A DNA stretch of 16,548 nt from Methanosarcinales archaeon (GCA_004212095.1 RXIJ01000080.1:1-16548), one strand, 5' to 3'. Counted from the first letter of the stretch, positions 1-8,052 are shown. Notes: generated by a model not told the origin, from the letters alone. Program-made: numbers and translations.

Positions 1-444
1 TTTATATATTTGTGCCATCATACTCGCATTAGAAAATTCAGAGTGTTCGTAAATATTACCGATTAGTTCTCCGATTAAAAAAATAAAAAAATTCGCACCA
101 CCATAATCTTTGCCATAATCATACAGATTTTGCAAGTCATTTATGGCATCTTCCTGCAGATTTCCATCCTTTGGTAAATTGGTTATTGGCATATATGTCC
201 CCCCTCTTGAGTAATTTCCTTTCATAATAATTGAAATATAATTGCTAACGTTGTTATTGATTGGCGGAACACATTTCATCGAATCCTTATTATCTCTTAA
301 AAAATTGACTAATAGGAGTAGACTGGTAGGATATAACCAAGAACACGACGAAAGATCAATAATATTGGTTTTCTTTGCTTTCTCACGAATATTGCAAAAT
401 TTTATATATTCTTGTAAAAGTTCTGGTAAAAATTCTGACGTCAT
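1..444 (-). CDS. STAS-like / GHKL (histidine-kinase-type) ATPase domain protein, N-terminal part, cut by window edge
   Basis: An open frame of 148 codons starts at an ATG (444-442), directly after an in-frame TGA, and runs uninterrupted off the left edge. Residues about 26-50 (DLSSCSWLYPTSLLLLVNFL) look like a STAS-type strand-helix unit. Near residues 126-134, ELIGNIYEH matches the N-box of GHKL ATPases (E..xN..EH), where the Asn and Glu/His help hold Mg-ATP. The remaining ATP-lid and G boxes would lie outside the window. Such STAS-plus-ATPase proteins are thought to act in anti-sigma-like or partner-switching regulation, but the role here is unknown. No clear ribosome site precedes the ATG. 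An internal ATG at 192 has a G-rich stretch before it and is a less likely second start, because the sequence upstream of it is protein-like. The family call is moderately sure; the function is not. Confidence 0.6.
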   Translation of the reverse strand, partial: MTSEFLPELLQEYIKFCNIREKAKKTNIIDLSSCSWLYPTSLLLLVNFLRDNKDSMKCVPPINNNVSNYISIIMKGNYSRGGTYMPITNLPKDGNLQEDAINDLQNLYDYGKDYGGANFFIFLIGELIGNIYEHSEFSNASMMAQIYK

Positions 445-872
445 TCAAGGTGAATTGGCGGTTATTAGGGTATATACTTTTTTCATTATCAGTACTGAAT
501 ACAACATGAGCCTCACACCGTGGATCATGGATGAATGTTTCGCACACTAGTGATTTTGCAAAAGCCGTTAGTACTGTGAGAAACTTAGACAAACATATTG
601 AGCATGCTTATTTTAATACATGACAATCATCAATCCATCTACGAGATTCTTATGATGTTAAAGTAGATTTTGTCAGTGAGTTTCTTACAAAGCATTTTAA
701 ATGATGATTTTGGGGCATATAACACCGCTCATTTCTTAATATGTGCTTAAAATATAAAATTGTTTATATAAATTTATAACATGAATTGTTACTTAACTCC
801 CATCACGCAACAGCAAGGTAAAAAGTGGCTTAACTTTCTTCAACGCAACACGAATTGAAACGGTTACTTGAA

Positions 873-896
873 AACACAAACTTTATATATTGTGTT
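873..896. repeat. Inverted repeat enclosing a TATA-like element
   Basis: AACACAA (873-879) and TTGTGTT (890-896) are perfect inverted repeats separated by 10 bases that contain the TATA-like stretch ctttatata. This geometry suits an operator over a core promoter, or chance in AT-rich DNA. The transcript it would drive is unknown. Confidence 0.4.
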
Positions 897-957
897 GTAA
901 ACTTACCTTTACATAAGATTATGATGAAAAAGTTTTTTAATGTTATTATGTCACCAA

Positions 958-1000
958 GAGTGAGTATAAAAAGAAGGGAGGATCCAGTAAACACTCACTC
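958..1000. repeat. 8-bp inverted repeat upstream of the Mrp-like operon
   Basis: GAGTGAGT (958-965) and ACTCACTC (993-1000) are perfect inverted repeats 27 bases apart. The spacer holds a TATA-like gtataaaaag (964-973) and a GGGAGG stretch (976-981). It could be an RNA stem in a long leader of the operon at 1061, or an operator. Confidence 0.4.
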
Positions 1001-1021
1001 CATTTGTATTAACTGGGTGTA

Positions 1022-1043
1022 TAGGAAAGTTTATATTTTCCTA
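1022..1043 (+). promoter_or_regulatory. Core promoter of the Mrp-like operon inside a 7-bp palindrome
   Basis: A TATA box (tttatatttt, 1030-1039) preceded by a purine-rich BRE-like ggaaag (1024-1029) is centred about 27 bases before the ATG at 1061, so the transcript is probably leaderless or nearly so. The element sits between TAGGAAA (1022-1028) and TTTCCTA (1037-1043), a perfect inverted repeat that could let a dimeric regulator block TBP/TFB binding. Confidence 0.55.
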
Positions 1044-1060
1044 CACATAAGTAAGATTAA

Positions 1061-2593
1061 ATGCTGAATGTAGTAGAACATTTCCCAGTACTTATTATTA
1101 TAATTTCTCTCCTTTCGGCATTCACTATTTTTATTGCTGGGTGGCTAAACAAAAAATCCTGCTGTTTCATATCTTTTGCTACTATTCTCGTTCAATTCGT
1201 CATGTCTATTTTTATCCTGAACCATGTCCTCACTGTAGGAACTATAAAATATAGGCTTGGTGGCTGGGCTCCTCCATGGGGTATAGAATACGTCGTGGAT
1301 GCATTAAACGCTTATGTACTGGTTATACTTCTATTTTTGGCTCTTATATGTGTAACGTATTCAAAGAGGAACATAGAGCATGAGCTACCTCGTAAAATTA
1401 TTTCTTTTTATGTCCTTTATCAACTTCTCATAACAGGCCTCTGTGGTGTTACTGTAACCGGGGACATATTCAATATGTATGTGTTTGTCGAGATATTTTC
1501 GCTGTCAGCGTATGCGTTAATAGCTTCAAGGGGCAAAATAGCACTGAGGGCAAGTTATACATACCTCATTTTAGGTTCCATCGGTGCTTGTTTCTTCTTG
1601 ATTGGAATAGGATTTTTATACTCAGTTACAGGTACGCTGAACATGCATGACCTCTCGTGCATACTAAGCACCGGTGATTTGTATAGTAGTAGAGTGGTTC
1701 AGGCTGCATTTGTCTTCTTCGTCGTTGGACTCGGTATAAAAATGGCTCTTTTCCCACTCCATACGTGGCTACCTGATGCACATTCATTCGCACCTGCCGA
1801 GATAAGCGCAATGCTTTCCGGCATTATTATCGAAGTTTCCACTTATGCGTTCATAAGGGTCTGTTTCTCTGTTTACACAGTAAATTTCCTTAAACTCTTA
1901 CCTATATTTGATATCCTCTGCTGGGTAGCAGCATCAGGCATAATCATAGGGTCTGTTCTTGCAATAGCACAGGATAATCTAAAACGAATGCTCGCTTATT
2001 CTTCGGTATCGCAAATGGGCTACATTATGCTTGCGGTAGGACTTTCTGTTTCCTCGCATCATGAACTCTGGGGCGGACTAACCCCGGCATTGATGCATAT
2101 ATTGAACCATGCACTGATGAAGGGTTGCTTGTTCCTCGTTGCTGGTGCATTTATCTACAAAGCGGATTTATGGAACATAAGTGATTTTCGGGGTTTAGGG
2201 AAAAAAATGCCCTTCACCTGCGCGGCTTTTGTCCTGGCAGCAATTTCCATGATTGGAGTGCCTCCAAGTGTCGGCTTCGTGTCCAAGCTGTATATCATAC
2301 TTGCCTCATTAGATTCCGGTAAATTCGTTTTTGTGGCGATTATGCTTATCAGCACGCTTCTTAACCTCGTATATTTCTGGCGGGTGATAGAAACCATGTA
2401 CATGAAGCAAGAAGAAGGAGCACATAACCATTCATCCTCCCGCAGAGATGAGGTTCCAGCAAGCATGCTTATTCCAATATTAATACTTGCATCTTTATGT
2501 ATCATAGTTGGTATTATCTGGCTTGCAGAGATACCTATGCCTATCATGGACAGCGTTAATTCATTGTTTGGACTCAACGGTGGGATGACATGA
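1061..2593 (+). CDS. mnhD: MrpD/NuoM-type proton-conducting antiporter subunit
   Basis: Integral membrane subunit of the Mrp antiporter/complex I family (proton_antipo_M), 510 residues with about 14 hydrophobic segments, the normal MrpD length. It should carry H+ or Na+ through the cytoplasmic membrane as part of a larger complex. Key residues seen are Glu144 (VFVEIFSLS, TM5), Lys227 (GLGIKMALFPLHTWLPDAH, TM7), Lys308 (DNLKRMLAYSS), His346/His350 with Lys354, and Lys409 after the PPSVGF motif (TM12). The TM8 position that is usually Lys in NuoM and MrpD is Glu258 (SGIIIEVSTY). The start is chosen for its N-terminal fit to MrpD and a TATA box 27 bases upstream. It overlaps the next gene by 4 bases (ATGA), so translation is probably coupled. 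The symbol is by family; the exact complex is unknown. Confidence 0.85.
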   Translation: MLNVVEHFPVLIIIISLLSAFTIFIAGWLNKKSCCFISFATILVQFVMSIFILNHVLTVGTIKYRLGGWAPPWGIEYVVDALNAYVLVILLFLALICVTYSKRNIEHELPRKIISFYVLYQLLITGLCGVTVTGDIFNMYVFVEIFSLSAYALIASRGKIALRASYTYLILGSIGACFFLIGIGFLYSVTGTLNMHDLSCILSTGDLYSSRVVQAAFVFFVVGLGIKMALFPLHTWLPDAHSFAPAEISAMLSGIIIEVSTYAFIRVCFSVYTVNFLKLLPIFDILCWVAASGIIIGSVLAIAQDNLKRMLAYSSVSQMGYIMLAVGLSVSSHHELWGGLTPALMHILNHALMKGCLFLVAGAFIYKADLWNISDFRGLGKKMPFTCAAFVLAAISMIGVPPSVGFVSKLYIILASLDSGKFVFVAIMLISTLLNLVYFWRVIETMYMKQEEGAHNHSSSRRDEVPASMLIPILILASLCIIVGIIWLAEIPMPIMDSVNSLFGLNGGMT

Positions 2594-4092
2594 CTGCAAC
2601 CATTGAATCGATGCAGCCAACATTTGCAATTATGTGCCCAGCAATTGTTTCCATTCTTATCCTGTTATTTGGCAAGTGGCCAAATATAAGAGAAAGCTGG
2701 ACGCTAATTGCAGCCATAGCTCAGTTTTTGATCGTCATTTCAATGGCACCTGTTATTCTTGCAGGAAATATCATTGAGTGCACGTTTTTCACCATGCTTC
2801 CAGGTGTCGATTTTGGTTTTTCTGTAGATGCTTTTGGCCTTATCTTCGCTATCACTTCTTCTTTCCTCTGGATTTTGGTATCATTATATTCCATAGGCTA
2901 CATGAGGTCACTTAATGAGCATGCACAGACACGATTTTATTTCTTTTTCGCTCTTGCCATTTTTGGTGCAGTTGGTATAGCAATGTCTGGAAACCTGTTC
3001 ACTATGTTCATCTTTTACGAGATACTGACAGTGTCAACATATCCACTCGTCGCTCATGAACAGACGCCAGTGGCATTGGCTGCAGGTCGCAAATACCTTG
3101 CATATCTGCTTACATCAGGCACTTTCTTCCTTGCTGCTATCGTGTTAACATATTATTTTTCAGGAACTACAGATTTTGTGAATGGGGGGATACCAAACCT
3201 TGCATCTGAAGCATCACGAACTGCACTGATGGTACTATTCGTGATATTTCTCCTCGGGTTTATGAAGGCAGCATGGATGCCTTTTCACTCATGGCTCCCA
3301 ACAGCAATGGCAGCTCCAACACCTGTAAGTGCACTTTTACATGCAGTTGCAGTGGTAAAAGCTGGTGTATTTGGAATTATCAGGGTAGTATGTTACATAT
3401 ATGGAGTAGACTTGATGAGTGCTCTTGGGCTTGGATTGGCACTGGTTTGTTTAGCTACTTTTACACTAATAGTCGCTAATTTGTTTGCTCTTGCACAGGA
3501 CAATTTGAAAAGAAGGCTTGCGTACTCTACAATAAACCAATTGTCTCTTATCATCTTTGGAGTTGCATTGTTATCGTATGAAGGGATAGAAGGGGCAATG
3601 ATGCACATTCCTTTCCATGGTTTTATGAAGATAACGCTTTTTATGTGTGCTGGAGCGATAATGGTGGCATCGGGCAAGAAGAATATCAGTGATATGGCCG
3701 GCATAGGAAAAAAAATGCCTGTGACGATGATTGCATTCACGATTGGTGCACTTGGAATGTGTGCACTCCCGCCAACCGCTGGATACGTAACACACCATCT
3801 TTTTGTTCACGGCTGCGAAGAAGCGGGGGGGTCAATGACGATTTTTCCATATATGCTGTTAATCGTTGCTATACTGGATGTGATGTATTTCTTCCCAATC
3901 ATATACACAGCGTTTTTCAAGAAGTCGAAAGATGGGGGAGATTGCGGGATACAAGAAGCACCCATTTTCATGCTTATTCCAATAGCAATAACTGCGGCGG
4001 TTTCCATTATATTTTATTTTTATCCTGATTTGTTTTATATATCAGATCTTGTACACACAGCGATCAGCGGTTTAATGGGAGGGCATCCGTAA
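2590..4092 (+). CDS. MrpA/NuoL-type antiporter-like subunit, short form
   Basis: Second ion-translocating subunit of the proton_antipo_M family, 500 residues. Glu144 (IFYEIL), Lys226 (FMKAAWMPFHSWLP) and Lys306/Arg308-309 of the DNLKRRLAYS motif are present. The TM8 segment SALLHAVAVVKAGV has the one-residue-longer spacing and the His typical of NuoL/MrpA, including the MrpA-type Lys257, so it is the partner of the upstream MrpD-type subunit and not its duplicate. It lacks the long C-terminal extension of full MrpA and the lateral helix of NuoL. After the PP motif, the TM12 Lys found in the upstream protein is His402 here (PPTAGYVTHH). It starts on the upstream gene's stop codon and ends 2 bases before the next gene. 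It was probably recruited to the same membrane complex; the ion (H+ or Na+) cannot be told. Confidence 0.82.
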   Translation: MTATIESMQPTFAIMCPAIVSILILLFGKWPNIRESWTLIAAIAQFLIVISMAPVILAGNIIECTFFTMLPGVDFGFSVDAFGLIFAITSSFLWILVSLYSIGYMRSLNEHAQTRFYFFFALAIFGAVGIAMSGNLFTMFIFYEILTVSTYPLVAHEQTPVALAAGRKYLAYLLTSGTFFLAAIVLTYYFSGTTDFVNGGIPNLASEASRTALMVLFVIFLLGFMKAAWMPFHSWLPTAMAAPTPVSALLHAVAVVKAGVFGIIRVVCYIYGVDLMSALGLGLALVCLATFTLIVANLFALAQDNLKRRLAYSTINQLSLIIFGVALLSYEGIEGAMMHIPFHGFMKITLFMCAGAIMVASGKKNISDMAGIGKKMPVTMIAFTIGALGMCALPPTAGYVTHHLFVHGCEEAGGSMTIFPYMLLIVAILDVMYFFPIIYTAFFKKSKDGGDCGIQEAPIFMLIPIAITAAVSIIFYFYPDLFYISDLVHTAISGLMGGHP

Positions 4093-4094
4093 AA

Positions 4095-4481
4095 ATGATG
4101 ATTGATGAAATCCTGATGTATGCTTTTGTTGTGTTTTGGATAGCATGGGTATCAGTTATTAAAAAAGAACCGGGGAGATGGCTCATGAGGTTCTGTGAAG
4201 GGCCGTTGACAACCTTTGCAACCTTTATTGACCAAAACGTGATAAAAATGGCAGACTTTTTTGTCTGGTCAAGTAAAAACCCTGTAGCAGCGTTGCAAAT
4301 AAAGAAAGAAGAAGTAAAGCTAAAAGTAATAAAACCTGCTGGTATTACAGAAGATATAAAAGAATCAAGAAAACGATATCCTGGTGAGCTTCCAAGATTG
4401 ACGCTTGGCGCTTCTCTGTTCTTAATCCTGTTACTTTTCTTAATTTATTTGATATTGAATTTACTGTGGTTAAGTTTGTAA
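4095..4481 (+). CDS. Small membrane protein of the Mrp-like operon, unrecognised
   Basis: 128 residues with one N-terminal transmembrane helix (about 5-22), a charged cytoplasmic middle (about 60-100, rich in Lys and Glu) and a very hydrophobic C-terminal helix (about 105-127, leucine-rich). I do not recognise a family; it is not MrpE, F or G by eye. It begins 2 bases after the stop of the NuoL/MrpA-type gene with a doubled ATG (4095, 4098), so it is co-transcribed and probably an accessory subunit. One possibility is that it stands in for the C-terminal anchoring helix that the short upstream protein lacks. This is inference. Confidence 0.6.
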   Translation: MMIDEILMYAFVVFWIAWVSVIKKEPGRWLMRFCEGPLTTFATFIDQNVIKMADFFVWSSKNPVAALQIKKEEVKLKVIKPAGITEDIKESRKRYPGELPRLTLGASLFLILLLFLIYLILNLLWLSL

Positions 4482-4495
4482 ATCTAAAGATTGAG

Positions 4496-5374
4496 CTAAT
4501 AATATGCTAACAATTCGCGCAATACATCCGTTTTGGATATTACTCCAATTTGATTTCCATCCCCTGTGATGAGGATGCGCCCGATGTTTTTTTCGTTGAA
4601 CAGTTTAACGATTTCATAAAAAGGTTTGCTTCCTTCCACAGACACAAGCTCTTTTGACATAATCTGTTTCACCCTGACGTTGACCTTCCCACTGGCAAGA
4701 CTTTCTGCAATATCCTTAAATGTTACGATCCCCACAATAGCTCCTTTATCTCCAACCGGTGCTCCATGCAGGTTGTTCCTTACCAAAATGCGTGATGCTT
4801 CCTGTATATTTGCGTTTGCAGGAACAGTTATTGTTTTTGATTTTATGTAATTCTTTGCTGGTCGTTTCGGGAGAGAGATCATCTCTTCTATAGAAAATAT
4901 TATTGAATTTTCACTATCATCTCTACCTGTTACTATCCCACGTATGATCAGTTTGTTTACGACAGTTGGTCCGATTAATATTTTATCTCCAATGTCAAAC
5001 TCTCGCACATTCCCAATCACCCGAACTGTGCCACTGCATTGGTTTGGGTTACGCACCGTTGTGAAACTGATTGATGATGCAGTAACGCCCTCGATTATGT
5101 CGTTATTTCGTCGAATCGGAACGATGGATTCATCATCATATCTCTCAGTGTTTAACGCCTCGTAAGCAGCGCTTGTAGTTTTATAACCTCCTTTTGGTCC
5201 AGGCACTCCCTTCACAAGGCGCAGTGCCTTTAATGATTGCATCTGGTTTCGTACTGTCCCAGGATTTCTTGATATAATCAGAGCTATCTCTTCACCTTTA
5301 ACTGCTCGTTTTTTCTGGTGATAAAGATTAAACAATGTAGTTAGAATTTCTTTTTGAATAGCTGTTAAGTCCAT
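4496..5374 (-). CDS. Transcriptional regulator: N-terminal winged HTH plus two C-terminal CBS domains
   Basis: 292 residues. Residues 1-75 form a winged helix (QKEILTTLFNLYH, then ISRNPGTVRNQMQSLKALRL as recognition helix and GPKGGYKTT as wing). Residues about 80-170 form a linker domain of unknown fold, beta-rich, seen in archaeal members. Residues about 175-290 hold two CBS repeats (NLHGAPVGDKGAIVGIVTFKD and NIGRILITGDGNQIGVISKTD), which usually bind adenine nucleotides. It is a predicted DNA-binding sensor of energy or ligand state. It is convergent with the Mrp-like operon, 14 bases apart, so it is not in that operon; whether it controls it or ccmF is unknown. A TATA box lies about 40 bases upstream, giving a short leader. 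Confidence 0.8.
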   Translation of the reverse strand: MDLTAIQKEILTTLFNLYHQKKRAVKGEEIALIISRNPGTVRNQMQSLKALRLVKGVPGPKGGYKTTSAAYEALNTERYDDESIVPIRRNNDIIEGVTASSISFTTVRNPNQCSGTVRVIGNVREFDIGDKILIGPTVVNKLIIRGIVTGRDDSENSIIFSIEEMISLPKRPAKNYIKSKTITVPANANIQEASRILVRNNLHGAPVGDKGAIVGIVTFKDIAESLASGKVNVRVKQIMSKELVSVEGSKPFYEIVKLFNEKNIGRILITGDGNQIGVISKTDVLRELLAYY

Positions 5375-5410
5375 GTTTCATTCACACTGCTTAATTATAA
5401 CGATTAAATC

Positions 5411-5420
5411 ATATATAAGC
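5411..5420 (-). promoter_or_regulatory. TATA box of the CBS-HTH regulator gene
   Basis: On the minus strand this reads gcttatatat, a strong archaeal TATA element preceded by a purine-rich ccaaa. Transcription should start about 25 bases downstream, near 5390, leaving a leader of about 15 bases before the ATG at 5374. Confidence 0.5.
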
Positions 5421-5711
5421 TTTGGCACAAATGGCTATGGAAGATCATATATATTATATTATATATTTACAATGTAAACACATTGTCTTATTTAAACCAA
5501 AATTTGAGACATGATTTTCTTATGATTGTTTCAGGCTTAAATCACAAGATTGGCACAGCTTGATTGCTGACACACTCGACTGCTTCGTAGTCGAGAATTG
5601 GCCGTTAACCGTTATTTTCTGCACTCGATTGGCATCTCGCACTCGATAATTGAAGGTTACCGGTATCTCTGCACAACGAAATTGTGCCAGGTTTTACGCG
5701 TATTTCTTGTT
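5421..5711. other. Intergenic region with an AT repeat block and two small hairpins
   Basis: No gene seen. It contains an AT-only stretch (about 5446-5468), a perfect 7-bp hairpin CTCGACT/AGTCGAG with a 7-base loop (5575-5595), three copies of cactcga (5573, 5622, 5640), and a 6-bp hairpin GCACAA/TTGTGC (5671-5687) just beyond the ccmF stop. The hairpins lie downstream of ccmF and may serve in 3' end formation, but no T-run follows them on the minus strand. Confidence 0.4.
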
Positions 5712-8021
5712 CTATTTTTGTATACGTATATTCATCATCATTAGAATGATTCCTACTAAAAGGAAGACTACTCCAAACCACAACACGTTTACTGCAGGTA
5801 TTATTCGCAATATTAACGGCACTACACTGCCGCCAGCACCCTGGAATATCACATACACATCGCCCCCAAAGGGATGCAGTAGTTTCCTATTGAGCAGAGG
5901 ATGTGTTATACCCCCCTCTCTGGTCATAATATATTCTGCATATCCTTTTCCTATACGCTTGTCGTTGCTGTACACTTCAAGATACACTCGCTGATGATCC
6001 TCTGTTCCTGGAAGCTCTTCAATGTTATCAATGCTTGAGAACATCAAGATGTCAAAAATCTCTCCTGTACTATTGCTTTTGAAGTTGAAAAAGAGTGCCC
6101 CGCTTGTACTTATTTCAATTCCTTTTGTTATATGCAATGGTTCGAAAGCTACCCACAGATTTCCTGTACCATCATTAAGATTGACGTAAGTTACTGGCAT
6201 CTGACTAGATTCAATATTAACAACCTGCACAACCCTGCCTGCAACAGTGACCACGCCTTCTGCATAAATGTCTGGATTATTATATATTTCACTAATTCTT
6301 GTTCCTGGATATGTTTGTATACTACCTGCCTCAATCTTTTGAAGTTTTATTCCATATTTTTCGTTGATGTCCACTATTTCGCCTTTCGAGGAAAGCGGAA
6401 TCATGGCGTCAATAGTGGTGGTAAACACTGTGCTGATAATTGCTCCGAAGAGTATCAGTGCTACACCAGTGTGTATCAGTACTATACCTATATTCGAGAA
6501 TTGATAATTAGTTCTTTGGATCCTTAGCCGACTTGCGAACCGTGCAACTGCAAACAGAGCATAAGCCATCGGAGGGATTAGTGATGCAAGGGATATCGAC
6601 CCTATGAGTCGGTGGATCGTTGATTCTGTGACAAAAAACGGGTTGGCGTGATCTAAGACATAAAAGTTGGGGGTTCTGGCAAGCGCCGCAACGATTGTTA
6701 TTGCTGTGACGATTACAAAGAGTTTTACCTGGCGGTTTTTTTCCTTTTTATTATATTGCAAGCATAAGCCAAGAACTAACAACAGTGCCAGTACAACAGG
6801 ATAACTCCACAGATTAAAGAAGTTCTTAGCTTCTGCTGCAATGCTCACATCAACTCCTTTTGTAAGCTGAAGTATTACCGGGAATGTGATTCCCCAAAAC
6901 GATATGAATGCAAGTATTACAAACAGGATGATGGTTGCGTAAAAAAGGTTAGCTTTGTTGATAAATCCTTGTGATGGTGTCGATTCTGGTGATTCACTGT
7001 ATCGTTTAACAGATAAAACTAACGATATGACAGTTGCTAAAACGATTAATATTAGCAGGAATGTACCTGTTGGCGTATCGCCAAATGCATGCACTGAATT
7101 GAACAAACCACTTCGAGTAACCAGTGCAGCATATATTACAAATATGAATGTGGTACATGCAAGTGCTGCAGAGGTGATGTTAAAACTTTGTTTGTTTTTG
7201 CGGTACACTGATAACGCATGCAAGAATCCTGTCGCGGTAATCCAGGGTATAAGCGAGGATGTTTCTACAGGGTCCCAGCTCCAAAAACCACCCCATCCAA
7301 GTACAAGGTACGCCCACATACCACCGAGTGCTATGCCAAGTGTCAGGAAAATCCAGCAGAATCGCATCCATTTCTGTACAAAAGCCCCCCATTCAGATGA
7401 TTTAGTTAAAAGATACGCAATGGTTGCTGCAAAAGGCATCACTGCAGACCCGTAAGCGACAAACACCACTGGGGGGTGGATAGACATCCACGGATTAATC
7501 AGGAGCGGATTTAACCCGTTACCGTCCGGCGGCACGAAATCGCGCGAGAGTTCCGTATATACAGTATATATCAACTCGAAAGGTGACTCTATACTTGTTA
7601 ATATGATGAAGTAAATGCCAATAAACAAGGCTATGATCTGGGTTTTTCTGATAAAGGATGATTGCCATTTTTCACGTTCACTTACAAAGAGTATGGTTAT
7701 AAATATAAACCATGTCCAGAGAAGGTATGTGCCGGCCTGACCAGCCCACACACCTGATATTTTATAAAGTAGCGGCAGGTCTCTGCTGCTGAACTGCCAC
7801 ACATATATATAGGTGTAATCAGGAGCAAGGAAGTGGTACAAAAGTAGCAGCAGGTCAATGGTTAAAAGTGCTGTCGAGGCTCGTATTAGCCACGGGAGCT
7901 TCTTCATGCATGCCGCATTATTTTTAAACTCCCCTAATAACAGACAGATCATTGCTGTGAGGCTGACAACAGCTGTTACATAGAGTATAAGATTTCCAAG
8001 CGTTAGATTTTCAAATGTCAT
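5712..8021 (-). CDS. ccmF: CcmF-type cytochrome c haem lyase with an OB-fold-like insert
   Basis: Membrane haem lyase of the CcmF/CcsA family, attaching haem to apocytochrome c on the outer face of the membrane. The WWD motif lies at 243-253 (WGGFWSWDPVE). All four family histidines are visible: His182 (SIHPP), His268 (GFLHAL), His311 (SVHAF) and His517 (LIHTGV). At 769 residues it is about 120 longer than E. coli CcmF (647). The extra length is in the last outer loop, residues about 540-735, where 588-640 (VTVAGRVVQV, then YVNLNDGTGNLWVA) looks like a small OB-fold; CcmE, the haem chaperone, is also an OB-fold, though no CcmE haem-binding His or Cys motif is seen. A final helix (742-765) closes the protein. 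It is a single-gene unit here; no ccmA-E genes are in the window. It implies that the organism makes c-type cytochromes. A TATA box lies about 25 bases before the ATG. Confidence 0.88.
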   Translation of the reverse strand: MTFENLTLGNLILYVTAVVSLTAMICLLLGEFKNNAACMKKLPWLIRASTALLTIDLLLLLYHFLAPDYTYIYVWQFSSRDLPLLYKISGVWAGQAGTYLLWTWFIFITILFVSEREKWQSSFIRKTQIIALFIGIYFIILTSIESPFELIYTVYTELSRDFVPPDGNGLNPLLINPWMSIHPPVVFVAYGSAVMPFAATIAYLLTKSSEWGAFVQKWMRFCWIFLTLGIALGGMWAYLVLGWGGFWSWDPVETSSLIPWITATGFLHALSVYRKNKQSFNITSAALACTTFIFVIYAALVTRSGLFNSVHAFGDTPTGTFLLILIVLATVISLVLSVKRYSESPESTPSQGFINKANLFYATIILFVILAFISFWGITFPVILQLTKGVDVSIAAEAKNFFNLWSYPVVLALLLVLGLCLQYNKKEKNRQVKLFVIVTAITIVAALARTPNFYVLDHANPFFVTESTIHRLIGSISLASLIPPMAYALFAVARFASRLRIQRTNYQFSNIGIVLIHTGVALILFGAIISTVFTTTIDAMIPLSSKGEIVDINEKYGIKLQKIEAGSIQTYPGTRISEIYNNPDIYAEGVVTVAGRVVQVVNIESSQMPVTYVNLNDGTGNLWVAFEPLHITKGIEISTSGALFFNFKSNSTGEIFDILMFSSIDNIEELPGTEDHQRVYLEVYSNDKRIGKGYAEYIMTREGGITHPLLNRKLLHPFGGDVYVIFQGAGGSVVPLILRIIPAVNVLWFGVVFLLVGIILMMMNIRIQK

Positions 8022-8039
8022 GTATGTTCAGGTTTCCAC

Positions 8040-8052
8040 ATATTTTATGTTT
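8040..8052 (-). promoter_or_regulatory. TATA box of ccmF
   Basis: The minus strand reads aaaacataaaata here, centred about 25 bases upstream of the ccmF ATG at 8021. This fits a leaderless or very short-leader transcript and agrees with the lack of a good ribosome site in front of the ATG. Confidence 0.45.

Larger units (their letters stand above)
445..1060. other. AT-rich intergenic region, no convincing gene
   Basis: I see no supported gene in these roughly 600 bases. Short frames on both strands lack recognisable protein character. The right half carries regulatory-looking structure: a TATA box inside an inverted repeat (873-896), an 8-bp inverted repeat around another TATA-like stretch (958-1000), and the promoter of the following operon (1022-1043). 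A minus-strand frame at 383-592 may be the decayed end of a gene upstream of the ATPase gene, but this is weak. Confidence 0.5.

Noticed and set aside
383..592. Minus-strand frame (TTG start) upstream of the STAS/ATPase gene; shifting at a run of six A would end it on the TGA that abuts the ATPase ATG.
   Set aside because: No recognisable domain, TTG start without ribosome site, and the shift is only suggestive; could be a decayed partner gene but cannot be supported.
855..1067. Plus-strand frame whose stop overlaps the ATG of the MrpD-type gene, a possible leader peptide.
   Set aside because: Atypical composition, runs through the promoter of the operon, and no protein features; the TATA box at 1030 argues that this stretch is untranscribed or promoter DNA.
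1626..2577. Minus-strand ORFs inside the MrpD-type gene.
   Set aside because: Antisense shadows of a well-supported membrane protein.
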